From the NCBI GenBank assembly GCA_018648445.1, contig JABGRG010000132.1, positions 1 to 9,081 on the forward strand: DNA of 9,081 nucleotides, written 5' to 3'. Position 1 is the stretch's first letter. Each line of letters opens with the position of its first letter. Both the position numbers and the translations under genes were made by a program. A model generated the notes under the pieces. The model made no database searches, was not told where the DNA came from, and worked only from the letters and a program-made list of their open reading frames with translations. Source of the DNA: Rhodospirillales bacterium (GTDB taxonomy: Bacteria > Pseudomonadota > Alphaproteobacteria > Rhodospirillales_A > JACZKS01). Positions 1 through 6,592 of the stretch are shown piece by piece.

Positions 1-127
1 AATGATGGAGCCGTCGGCCGCCGACAGCATCGGCGCGGCGGTTTCCAGCGTCGCCATATATGTGCTTATGGCCATGGTTCTGATGTGGCGTCCGCGCGGC
101 CTGTTCCAGGCATACGGGGACTCGTGA
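1..127 (+). CDS. LivH-type branched-chain amino acid ABC permease, C-terminal fragment
   Basis: Only the last 41 codons are present; the gene begins before the window and ends at TGA 125-127. The reading frame starts at base 2. The fragment has a hydrophobic segment (roughly AVSSVAIYVLMAMVLMW) followed by RPRGLF, the usual last helix and cytoplasmic tail of LivH/LivM permeases. It lies directly upstream of LivM, LivG and LivF homologues, which is the standard order for this transporter, so LivH is the natural assignment. The next gene's ATG lies 2 bases after its stop. The call rests on the short tail plus context; the substrate cannot be inferred. Confidence 0.75.
   Translation, partial: MMEPSAADSIGAAVSSVAIYVLMAMVLMWRPRGLFQAYGDS
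116..120 (+). promoter_or_regulatory. Ribosome binding site choosing the livM start
   Basis: GGGGA lies 9 bases before ATG 130 but only 3 bases before GTG 124 and downstream of GTG 85. This spacing favours ATG 130 as the translation start of the LivM-type permease. It sits inside the end of the preceding permease gene, as expected for a translationally coupled pair. Confidence 0.5.
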
Positions 128-129
128 TC

Positions 130-1119
130 ATGCCCCGGCGCAAGACCTTCGTACATGCGATCGGCCTACTGATCATGCTGGCCCTGCCGCTGGCCGCCGA
201 TGCTGCGGGAGAGCCGTTCCTCACCACGGTGGCCAGCCGGGTTCTGATCTATGCCCTGGTGGCGGTGAGCCTCGATCTGATCCTGGGGTTCGGAGCCATG
301 GTCAGTTTCGGCCACGGGGCGTTTTTCGGGATCGGCGCTTTTGTCGTCGGCATCCTCACTCATCATTCCTATGAAGCCACCGCCATCGCCTTTCTTCCCG
401 GCGACTGGACCGGAACGACAGCGGCGCTGATCCAATGGCCGCTGGCAATGGTGATTGCCGGGCTGTTCGCGCTGGTCATCGGTGCCATGTGCCTGCGCAC
501 GTCGGGTGTCTACTTCATCATGATCACGCTGGCATTTGCCCAGATGCTTTACTATTTCATGACGTCGCTGCCCACATACGGCGGTCAGGACGGCCTTAAT
601 TTGTGGGAACGCTCGACGTTGCCGCTTCTGGATATGTACGACGACACCCAGTTCTATTACGTCACGTGCGCGTTGCTTCTGGCGTTCATGGCGCTGGCGC
701 GGCGCATCGTGGGCAGCCGTTTCGGCATGGTCCTACGCGGCTGCAAGCAAAACGAAACGCGCATGAAGGCGCTGGGGTTTCCGGTCTATCGGTACAAGCT
801 GGCCGCCTTCGTCATCGCGGGCATGGGCGCCGGGCTGGCTGGCGCGCTGGCCGCCAACCACACCGAATTTGTCGGCCCCGGCCTGATGCACTGGACCCGC
901 TCGGGCGAGATCATGGTTATGGTCATTCTGGGTGGCATGGGGACTATCTTCGGACCCGTCTTGGGCGCGGCCACGCTGTTGATGATGGAAGAAACCCTGT
1001 CCGGTTTCACCGAACACTGGATGGTGTTCCTGGGGCCGTTCCTGGTGTTCGTGGTGCTGTTCGCACGCAAGGGGCTGTACGGCTGGCTGGTGGGACGGGA
1101 GGCTGACGATGACGGCTGA
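130..1119 (+). CDS. livM: LivM-type branched-chain amino acid ABC transporter permease
   Basis: Inner-membrane permease of a HAAT-family (branched-chain amino acid type) importer; it would pair with the LivH-type permease upstream and be driven by the two ATPases downstream. From ATG 130 it is 329 residues, normal for the family. Visible hallmarks are the N-terminal hydrophobic helix (about 8-25), GFGAMVSFGHGAFFGIGAF at 53-71 (the typical LivM 'G..SLGHGAF.GIGAY' segment), TLAFAQMLYYF near 133-143, the cytoplasmic ATPase-coupling loop around 201-216 (KQNETRMKALGF), and LGGMGTIFGPVLGAA at 267-281. GTG 85 and GTG 124 are also in frame, but the Shine-Dalgarno spacing favours ATG 130. The last 11 bases overlap the LivG gene, implying translational coupling. 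Substrate unknown: amino acids, urea, amides and aromatic acids are all carried by relatives. Confidence 0.9.
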   Translation: MPRRKTFVHAIGLLIMLALPLAADAAGEPFLTTVASRVLIYALVAVSLDLILGFGAMVSFGHGAFFGIGAFVVGILTHHSYEATAIAFLPGDWTGTTAALIQWPLAMVIAGLFALVIGAMCLRTSGVYFIMITLAFAQMLYYFMTSLPTYGGQDGLNLWERSTLPLLDMYDDTQFYYVTCALLLAFMALARRIVGSRFGMVLRGCKQNETRMKALGFPVYRYKLAAFVIAGMGAGLAGALAANHTEFVGPGLMHWTRSGEIMVMVILGGMGTIFGPVLGAATLLMMEETLSGFTEHWMVFLGPFLVFVVLFARKGLYGWLVGREADDDG

Positions 1120-1858
1120 TCCGATCCTTCAAGTCACCGGACTAACCAAGCACTTCGGCGCGGTGCGGGCGGCGGACGACCTGACGTTTTCGGTCAAACT
1201 CGGTGAGATCCACGCCCTGATCGGACCCAATGGTGCCGGCAAATCAACGACCATTGGTCAGCTTTCCGGCGAAATCCGCCCCGATGGCGGACGCGTTGCG
1301 TTCAATGGCCGCGACATCACACGCATGCCCACCTACCGGCGCGCGCGCAAGGGGCTGCAACGGTCCTATCAGATCACCAGCCTGTTCCCGGAGTTCACCG
1401 CCGAAGACAATGTGGCCATGGCCATACAGTCACAACAGGGGCACAGCTTTCGCTTCTGGACGCGAGCGCGCCGCGACCGTGCCCTGCGCCTGCCCGCACG
1501 CGAGGCGTTGCGCCGCGTCGGACTGGAGGACATGGCGAACCTTAAAGTCACCGAACTGGCCCACGGCCAGCAACGCCAGCTGGAATTGGCCATGACCTTG
1601 GCCACCGAACCGTCCATGCTGCTTTTGGACGAGCCCATGGCCGGTATGGGCCGCCGCGAGACCCAGGGAATGATGGAAATTCTGCGTTCTCTGAAGGGGG
1701 ATGTGGCGATCCTGCTGGTTGAGCACGACATGGACGTGGTTTTCGCACTGGCCGATGTGGTCAGTGTCCTGGTCAAGGGATCGGTGCAGATGACCGGCAC
1801 GCCGGACGAGGTGCGCGACGACACCGAAGTGCGCCGCGCCTATCTGGGGGATGGCTGA
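1109..1858 (+). CDS. livG: LivG-type ABC transporter ATP-binding protein
   Basis: Cytoplasmic ATPase of the importer, 249 residues, full length. Walker A is GPNGAGKS at 39-46, the Q-loop Gln is at 88, the signature segment is LAHGQQRQLEL at 150-160 (the LivG form of LSGGQ), Walker B is MLLLDEP at 170-176 with catalytic Glu175, and the H-loop His is at 206 in LLVEHDM. The C-terminal YLGDG is typical of LivG. The ATG overlaps the LivM gene by 11 bases and has a good purine-rich site (GGGAGG, about 1097-1102) upstream. The stop overlaps the next start (TGATG, 1856-1860), so LivG and LivF should be made in a fixed ratio. All catalytic motifs are intact. Confidence 0.92.
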   Translation: MTADPILQVTGLTKHFGAVRAADDLTFSVKLGEIHALIGPNGAGKSTTIGQLSGEIRPDGGRVAFNGRDITRMPTYRRARKGLQRSYQITSLFPEFTAEDNVAMAIQSQQGHSFRFWTRARRDRALRLPAREALRRVGLEDMANLKVTELAHGQQRQLELAMTLATEPSMLLLDEPMAGMGRRETQGMMEILRSLKGDVAILLVEHDMDVVFALADVVSVLVKGSVQMTGTPDEVRDDTEVRRAYLGDG

Positions 1859-2568
1859 TGGCTCTTTTGGAACTAAAAGACATCGAAACATTTTACGGCC
1901 CCAGTCAGGTGCTGTTCGGCGTCGACATTTCCATCGAGCCCGGCGAAGTCGTGACCCTGATGGGCCGCAACGGCATGGGCAAAACGACCACCGTGCGTTC
2001 GATCATGGGATTGACGCCCGCGCGTAACGGCACGCTGCATTTTGACGGCCACGATGTCAGGACATGGCCCAGCCATCGTATTGCGCAGTTGGGCATCGGC
2101 TACGTTCCCGAGGGACGGCAAGTGTTTCCCAACCTGACTGTGCGCGAAAATCTGGAAGCCACGGCGGCCAATCACCTGGCCATCGAAAGCCCCTGGACAA
2201 GCGAACGGGTCATGGGAATTTTCCCGCGTCTGGCCGAACGCGGCAATCAATATGCGCGCACCCTTTCGGGTGGTGAACAGCAAATGCTGGCCATTGGCCG
2301 AGCCCTGACCACCAACCCTTCGTTCATGATATTGGACGAAGCCACCGAAGGGCTGGCGCCCATCATCCGCGATGAAATCTGGGCCGTGCTTGAGCACGAT
2401 CTGAAAGATTCGGGTCAGGCCATTCTGGTCATCGACAAGCACCCCCGGGCCATGGCCAAAATCGCTGATCGCCATCTGGTGATGGAAAAGGGGCGCATTG
2501 TATGGTCCGGCACGTCCGACGAACTTCTGACCGATGAAGCCATGCAGCACCGCTACCTCGGAGTTTGA
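1858..2568 (+). CDS. livF: LivF-type ABC transporter ATP-binding protein
   Basis: Second ATPase of the importer, 236 residues, full length. Walker A is GRNGMGKT at 36-43, the signature is LSGGEQQ at 136-142, and Walker B is FMILDEATEG at 156-165. The segment GYVPEGRQVFPNLTVRENL at 81-99 is characteristic of LivF, as is the terminal HRYLGV. Two positions differ from the classic E. coli LivF pattern: DEP is DEA, and the usual VEQN after strand 6 is IDKH (192-195), with Lys at the H-loop position and His one residue later. Both occur, as far as I recall, in a recognised LivF branch whose members have DEATEGLAP and VIDKN-like motifs, so this is a subfamily marker and not damage. The start overlaps the LivG stop by one base. 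Confidence 0.92.
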   Translation: MALLELKDIETFYGPSQVLFGVDISIEPGEVVTLMGRNGMGKTTTVRSIMGLTPARNGTLHFDGHDVRTWPSHRIAQLGIGYVPEGRQVFPNLTVRENLEATAANHLAIESPWTSERVMGIFPRLAERGNQYARTLSGGEQQMLAIGRALTTNPSFMILDEATEGLAPIIRDEIWAVLEHDLKDSGQAILVIDKHPRAMAKIADRHLVMEKGRIVWSGTSDELLTDEAMQHRYLGV

Positions 2569-2574
2569 CCGCCC

Positions 2575-3402
2575 ATGAGCATCGATGCCCACGCCGAAGG
2601 CCTTTACAACGTCCGCGCCGCCATTCCCGACCACCTGGAGATATTCGAACGCTGGCGAAAAATGTCGGACGACCACAAGGCCGCCTGCGCGGCAGCATCG
2701 TTGGATATGAGGTACGGCCCGGCTCCTGCGGAAGTTCTCGATTTTTTTCCAGCCAAATCCCCCGGCGGTCCATTGATGATGGTCATCCACGGTGGTTATT
2801 GGCAGGCCAAGGACAAGGACGAAAATTCGTTCAGCGCGCGCGCATTGAACGCCGCCGGGGTCGGTGTAGCGGTGGTGAATTACACGCTTTGTCCGGACAC
2901 TACGGTGCGCGAGATCACTGGGCAGATGCGCCGGGCGGCACTTTGGCTGTGTGACAATGCGCACGATCTGGGGGCCGATTCCGAGCGCTTTTTCGTCGCC
3001 GGGCATTCGGCGGGCGGGCATCTGAGCGCCATGCTGATGACCGAGGATTGGCCGACGCAGGATATGATCAAGGGCGCGGTGGCGGTTTCCGGGTTGTTCG
3101 ATCTGACGGCGCTGGTCAACACCACCATCAACGACAAGGTCGGCCTAACCCCGGAAGAGGCCTCGGCGTTAAGCCCCATAAATCACAGGCCAACCTCGAA
3201 ATCGCCAATGGTTCTGGCTCTGGGAAATGATGAAAGCGTGGGCTTTCACGATCAGGCGGCGGCATTGAAAAAGGCGTGGGAACCGTTCGGCGTTCCCATT
3301 ACCATCCTGCCCCTGCCCGGCTGCCACCACCTGAGCGCCTTCGAAGCCCTGGCCGACGGTGACAGCGCTTTGTTCCGAGCCACACTGTCGTTAATAGAAT
3401 AG
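2575..3402 (+). CDS. Alpha/beta hydrolase, HGGYW (AFMID/kynurenine formamidase-like) type
   Basis: A 275-residue cytoplasmic serine hydrolase with no signal peptide. The family pattern is clear: YNVRAAIPDH at 11-20 near the N-terminus, the oxyanion-hole motif HGGYW at 72-76, the nucleophile elbow GHSAGG at 143-148 (Ser145), a likely acid at Asp219 in GNDES, and the catalytic His at 251 or 252 in GCHH. Relatives of this group cleave esters or N-formyl/amide bonds and include eukaryotic AFMID-type arylformamidases; bacterial members are mostly uncharacterised, and the classical bacterial KynB is an unrelated metal enzyme, so kynurenine is not implied. ATG 2575 follows the LivF stop by 6 bases, with a weak GGAG about 11 bases upstream. 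Its place between transporter and dehydrogenase suggests that it acts on the imported compound; this is inference. Confidence 0.85.
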   Translation: MSIDAHAEGLYNVRAAIPDHLEIFERWRKMSDDHKAACAAASLDMRYGPAPAEVLDFFPAKSPGGPLMMVIHGGYWQAKDKDENSFSARALNAAGVGVAVVNYTLCPDTTVREITGQMRRAALWLCDNAHDLGADSERFFVAGHSAGGHLSAMLMTEDWPTQDMIKGAVAVSGLFDLTALVNTTINDKVGLTPEEASALSPINHRPTSKSPMVLALGNDESVGFHDQAAALKKAWEPFGVPITILPLPGCHHLSAFEALADGDSALFRATLSLIE

Positions 3403-3411
3403 TAGAATGGC

Positions 3412-4461
3412 ATGGCCGACGACCTGATTTTTTCGGCGAAAAATTTAAGACGCTTCGGGTTTGATTGCTTTTGCGCCCTGGGACTTTCCGATCCGCATGC
3501 CAAGCTGGTCGCCGATGGTCTGGTCGAGGCCGATTTGCGCGGGCTTTCCTCGCACGGTGTATCGCGCATTCCCACCTATTGCGAACGGCTGCGGCGCGGG
3601 CTGGTCAATCCGACGCCCAATATCGCCGTCAAGCGCGTCACCCCGGTCGCCGCCTCGGTGGACGGAGACGGCGGCATGGGTTTCCCGGTTGCCCATCGGG
3701 CCATGAATGAGGCCATCGAGATGGCGCGCGAATTCGGTCTTGGACTGGCCGCAGTCAAGCACAGCACCCACTACGGCATGGCCGCACTTTATGTCTTGCA
3801 GGCCATCGAAGCCGACATGATCTCGCTGGTCTTCACCAATTCGTCGCCGGCTTTACCGGTTTGGGGCGGCATGTCGAAATTGCTGGGCGCGGCTCCGCTG
3901 GCGGCGGGCGCGCCGGGCGGCAAGCTGGGTCCCTATGTGCTGGATATGGCAATGACGGTGATCGCGCGGGGCAAGATCCGCCTTGCGGCGCAGCGCGGCG
4001 ATCCCATCGCCGAGGGTTTGGCGCTGGATTCAGCCGGGCATCCCACCACCGACGCCATGCAGGCTTTCGAAGGCATCTGCCTGCCCTTCGGCGGTCACAA
4101 GGGCGCGGCCCTTTCCATGCTGATGGATGTATTAAGCGGCGTCTTCACGGGCGCAGCCTTCGCCGGTGACGTCGTCAATCCGCACCTTGATTTCTCGGGC
4201 CCGCAGAACGCCGGACACTTCTTCATGGCCATCCGCCCTGATCTCTTCATGCCCATGCAAGATTACCGCGCCCGCATGGATACCCTGGTCGAACGGGTCA
4301 AAGCCTCGCCAAGGGCCGAAGGCTTCGATGAAATCCTCATGCCCGGCGAACCCGAGGCCCGCGAACGCGCCCGCCGCGTCAAAGAGGGAATTCCCCTTAG
4401 CGCCGATATCGTTGAGGCCCTGTCCGATGAAGCGGGTTTCCATCTAAAAGGCGTCGATTGA
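3412..4461 (+). CDS. Ldh2-family NAD(P)-dependent malate/L-lactate-type dehydrogenase
   Basis: A 349-residue member of the Ldh2/MDH-YlbC/AllD-like oxidoreductase family, not the classical Rossmann LDH/MDH. Members interconvert 2-hydroxy- and 2-oxo-acids, or reduce cyclic imines, with NAD(P)(H); examples are malate, ureidoglycolate, sulfolactate, diketogulonate and piperideine-carboxylate enzymes. Family marks are RGLSSHGVSRIP at 43-54 (His48), the presumed catalytic region KHSTHYG at 116-122 (His120), PVWGG at 149-153, VLDMAMTVIARGKIRLAA at 176-193, PFGGHKG at 225-231 and the C-terminal MPGEPE at 310-315. The usual 'LGTNP' after the WGG motif is LGAAP here, which may alter the cofactor or substrate pocket. 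It starts 9 bases after the hydrolase stop with a poor ribosome binding site (AGTAGAA), suggesting translational coupling. The specific substrate cannot be assigned. Confidence 0.87.
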   Translation: MADDLIFSAKNLRRFGFDCFCALGLSDPHAKLVADGLVEADLRGLSSHGVSRIPTYCERLRRGLVNPTPNIAVKRVTPVAASVDGDGGMGFPVAHRAMNEAIEMAREFGLGLAAVKHSTHYGMAALYVLQAIEADMISLVFTNSSPALPVWGGMSKLLGAAPLAAGAPGGKLGPYVLDMAMTVIARGKIRLAAQRGDPIAEGLALDSAGHPTTDAMQAFEGICLPFGGHKGAALSMLMDVLSGVFTGAAFAGDVVNPHLDFSGPQNAGHFFMAIRPDLFMPMQDYRARMDTLVERVKASPRAEGFDEILMPGEPEARERARRVKEGIPLSADIVEALSDEAGFHLKGVD

Positions 4462-4464
4462 ACG

Positions 4465-5505
4465 CTATTTCGTTTCTTCGCCCCGCAGCCGCTCAATGGC
4501 GGCTTCCATCTGATCGATGGCGTTGGGGCGGGTGTCCTCGTCAAGTTTCCCAAAATCGAGAAACAGCTTCATTCCGTCATTCTCGGAACGGAAATAACGG
4601 CTTTTTTCGTCAACGTTCTTGAAGATGCCGATCAGCTTGTAAGGATTGATCTTACGGTGAATGCCCTTGACCGTAATGGGCTCGCCTTTTTCCGCATCCA
4701 CGTAATCCTTGACCAGCGCATACGTCTCGTAAGACATCGTAATACCGTCGGGGTCGGCCACGCCTTCCAGACGGGCGGCCAGGTTCACTTCGCCGCCAAT
4801 GATGGTGTAATCCATGCGCTCTTCACTGCCGAAATTGCCGACGTTGCAATAGCCCGTGTTGATTCCCACGCGCATCTGGAAGGGGCGCGAATAACCCATT
4901 TCGGTCCATTTGGCGCGAAGGTCCATCATGTGACGCTGCATTTCGATGGCCATGCCCACACACGCCAGCGCGTCTTCCTGAACGCCCTTGGTCTCCGGAT
5001 CGCCGAAAAAGATAACCACGGCGTCGCCGATAAATTTGTCGATGGTCGCCCCATGTTTGAGGGCGATGGCGGACATTTCCGTCAAATAATCGTTGATCAG
5101 GAAGGTGATGTCCTCGGGTTCCAGGTCATCGGTGGTGGCCGTGAAGTTTTTGATGTCCGAAAAAAAGATGGTCAGTTTTTTGCGTTTCGTTTCGAGCGCC
5201 ACTTCCCGTTCACCGCTGAAAATCGAAGCGTAAATCTGCGGCGAAAGGTATTTGGACAGCTTCGTCGAAAGGCCTTCAAGTAAGTGATTTTTCTCGTCTA
5301 GCGAATGGGCGACTTTGTTGAGTTCGGCCTCGTTGCGATCGCTTAGCCGGACCAGCCGCTTTGTCGATTTGAAAAGTTTTTCATAGGCCTTGAGAAGTGT
5401 GCCGTAGTGTTTGGCTGCCTTGGGGTCGGTAATTTCACCAGAACCAAGGACGCTTTTGGCCTCCTCAATGGCCGCTTCTTCCTTGTGAAATATCTCGAAT
5501 GCCAT
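4465..5505 (-). CDS. Class III adenylate/guanylate cyclase with N-terminal helical stalk
   Basis: A 346-residue soluble protein, last gene of the signalling cassette. The cyclase domain spans about 108-295: metal-binding Asp117 (FFSDIKNF) and Asp161 (GDAVVIFFGD), purine-selecting Lys157 (DKFIGD) and Thr234 (MDYTIIGG), transition-state Asn241 and Arg245 (NLAARLE). Lys with Thr is the pattern of class IIIb adenylate cyclases, so cAMP is the expected product; cGMP cannot be excluded. Residues 1-107 look helical and charged, with YGTLLKAYEKLFKSTKRL at 34-51 followed by RLSDR at 53-57; no sensor, receiver or membrane segment is visible. A further charged tail covers about 300-346. It starts 26 bases after the siaC-like stop. 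In P. aeruginosa the equivalent operon position is held by SiaD, a GGDEF diguanylate cyclase whose helical stalk binds SiaC. Docking of the SiaC-like protein on residues 1-107 is inference. Confidence 0.9.
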   Translation of the reverse strand: MAFEIFHKEEAAIEEAKSVLGSGEITDPKAAKHYGTLLKAYEKLFKSTKRLVRLSDRNEAELNKVAHSLDEKNHLLEGLSTKLSKYLSPQIYASIFSGEREVALETKRKKLTIFFSDIKNFTATTDDLEPEDITFLINDYLTEMSAIALKHGATIDKFIGDAVVIFFGDPETKGVQEDALACVGMAIEMQRHMMDLRAKWTEMGYSRPFQMRVGINTGYCNVGNFGSEERMDYTIIGGEVNLAARLEGVADPDGITMSYETYALVKDYVDAEKGEPITVKGIHRKINPYKLIGIFKNVDEKSRYFRSENDGMKLFLDFGKLDEDTRPNAIDQMEAAIERLRGEETK

Positions 5506-5531
5506 GGGTCCCCGCTAGAAACGCCTCCGAC

Positions 5532-5921
5532 TCATGAAGGCGCCATTTTCTTCATTACGAATTGAACGTTTTCAAGGTCTTCGGCGAATTCTTCCCCCAG
5601 TTCCTCCATGTTGTCGTCTTCTTCGTCATAGATCCAGTTGATGACAACGGCATTTCCTTCTGCAGCAGTCTCGTCCAGCATGTCAAAAAGACCCATGAGA
5701 ACCTTGGCGCTGCTGCTGTTGAAGTAAACCAGTTCAAAGTCGAACTGAACCTCGGCGCCCTTCAGGCTGCCCAGTCGTTCCTCCAGCTTCCCGATCACCG
5801 GACCGAAGAAAGCCGTCACATCCTCGGGATAGGATTCGCCGCGAAGCGCGTAGACATTTTTATCGAAGTCGAAGTCAACCTCTGGCGAACGGTCGGAGGC
5901 CTCGATTTTGATGTTTTCCAT
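5532..5921 (-). CDS. siaC: SiaC-family (DUF1987) regulatory phosphoprotein
   Basis: A 129-residue acidic cytoplasmic protein with a STAS-like fold expected from family membership. Hallmarks are GESYPEDVTAFFGPVI at 28-43 (SiaC has a similar GDSYPEN segment), FDFELVYFNSSSAKVLMGLF at 60-79, and the acidic C-terminal half with WIYDEEDDNMEELGEEFAED around 96-115. In P. aeruginosa SiaC the regulatory phosphosite is Thr68 in a YLNTSSIK segment; here the matching residue is Ser69 in YFNSSSAK, so serine phosphorylation is expected. Known role: unphosphorylated SiaC activates its partner cyclase, SiaB phosphorylates it and SiaA removes the phosphate. The gene lies between the SiaB-like kinase (19-base gap, with AGAGGA at 5927-5932 five bases before the ATG) and a class III cyclase, which is the natural candidate target. 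Confidence 0.88.
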   Translation of the reverse strand: MENIKIEASDRSPEVDFDFDKNVYALRGESYPEDVTAFFGPVIGKLEERLGSLKGAEVQFDFELVYFNSSSAKVLMGLFDMLDETAAEGNAVVINWIYDEEDDNMEELGEEFAEDLENVQFVMKKMAPS

Positions 5922-5940
5922 TGGTTTCCTCTTGTGGCAA

Positions 5941-6495
5941 TCAGATAAATGCCTTCAACGTAAAAAATACAAACTCATCATCGACATCCAAAAAACCAAA
6001 TTCAATTCCCTCGGACGCCTTCAGGGCGATATCTATAAAGCCCACGCCAGCGCCTTTGCTGCCCTCCGGCACTTCACCGCGGAGCTTTTTCTTGTAGAGC
6101 GCCTTGAGCTCGGTTCTGTCCATCGTTTGGATGCCCTCGAGCGAGGTCTCAAGACGCTCGACGTCGCGCCTCTCAATCAAGTTGCCGCAGGTGACAAAAA
6201 ATTTGCCGCCTGTCTTGCCAACGGTCAAAACCCCATATCGCAGTTCCGTTTTTTCGTCCCCGCCACCGGGCGGTTCGCGTTCAGCGGAATAGCGAATGAC
6301 GTTTTGAACCTGCTCGACGAAAACGGAAAAAACGCCGCGTGCGGTTCGGGTGTCGGCATCGTCAAAAGCGAGTTTTCGCTTGATGGCGTCCCCGATACCG
6401 GAGAGGACATCTTCGGTCATGAACCCGCTGTAACAAAAAACAATTCCTTGTTCACGCAGGCTGTTGCGCAGACCGTACATGGTGTCGGCAAGCAT
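5941..6495 (-). CDS. siaB: SiaB-family protein kinase (GHKL-type, DUF6272-like)
   Basis: A 184-residue soluble protein resembling P. aeruginosa SiaB, the kinase of SiaC. The N-terminal part (MYGLRNSLREQGIVFCYSG, 6-24) matches the family's opening pattern. The N-box-like helix is FVEQVQNVIRYSAE at 59-72 (Glu61, Asn65), and a glycine-rich ATP-lid-like segment is SKGAGVGFIDIALKAS at 146-161, so an anti-sigma-factor-like GHKL fold is expected. A longer GTG start at 6501 is possible, but AAGAGG at 6501-6506 lies five bases before ATG 6495, which supports the shorter form. It sits upstream of the siaC-like gene, downstream of the PP2C sensor, in the same order as siaA-siaB-siaC. Its predicted substrate is Ser69 of the neighbouring SiaC homologue; this is inference. 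Confidence 0.85.
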   Translation of the reverse strand: MLADTMYGLRNSLREQGIVFCYSGFMTEDVLSGIGDAIKRKLAFDDADTRTARGVFSVFVEQVQNVIRYSAEREPPGGGDEKTELRYGVLTVGKTGGKFFVTCGNLIERRDVERLETSLEGIQTMDRTELKALYKKKLRGEVPEGSKGAGVGFIDIALKASEGIEFGFLDVDDEFVFFTLKAFI

Positions 6496-6500
6496 TGGCA

Positions 6501-6506
6501 CCTCTT
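6501..6506 (-). promoter_or_regulatory. Ribosome binding site choosing the siaB start
   Basis: Read on the minus strand this is AAGAGG, five bases before ATG 6495. The alternative GTG (6499-6501) overlaps it, so it cannot serve that start; the ATG is therefore preferred. Confidence 0.55.
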
Positions 6507-6592
6507 ACCCCAAGGGTTTAAAGATTTCGACCGTAGCCTGTGGACGCATGGTAATTTGATTTCATCTTCAAGACCATAAAAACTGCCAAATC

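Noticed and set aside
1556..1588. LivG signature motif LAHGQ instead of LSGGQ looked like a defect
   Set aside because: LivG proteins normally carry LAYG/LPYG-type variants at this position, so it is ordinary for the family.
1873..3021. Long minus-strand open frame opposite livF and the hydrolase gene (382 codons)
   Set aside because: It is antisense to two genes with clear family motifs, its translation resembles no family I know, and high GC content produces such shadow frames often.
4451..4465. Possible bidirectional terminator hairpin between the convergent genes
   Set aside because: The stem is only 4 bp (5 with a G-U pair) and the T-run is interrupted, so it is too weak to annotate as a terminator.
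5908..6579. 223-codon plus-strand open frame opposite the siaB-like gene
   Set aside because: The opposite strand encodes a recognisable SiaB-type kinase with ribosome binding site and correct operon position; the plus-strand product has no recognisable motif.
6556..6592. Sigma-54-like promoter in the spacer before siaB (TTGGCA followed by a T-run)
   Set aside because: The GC element at -12 with correct spacing is absent, so the match is to the -24 half only.
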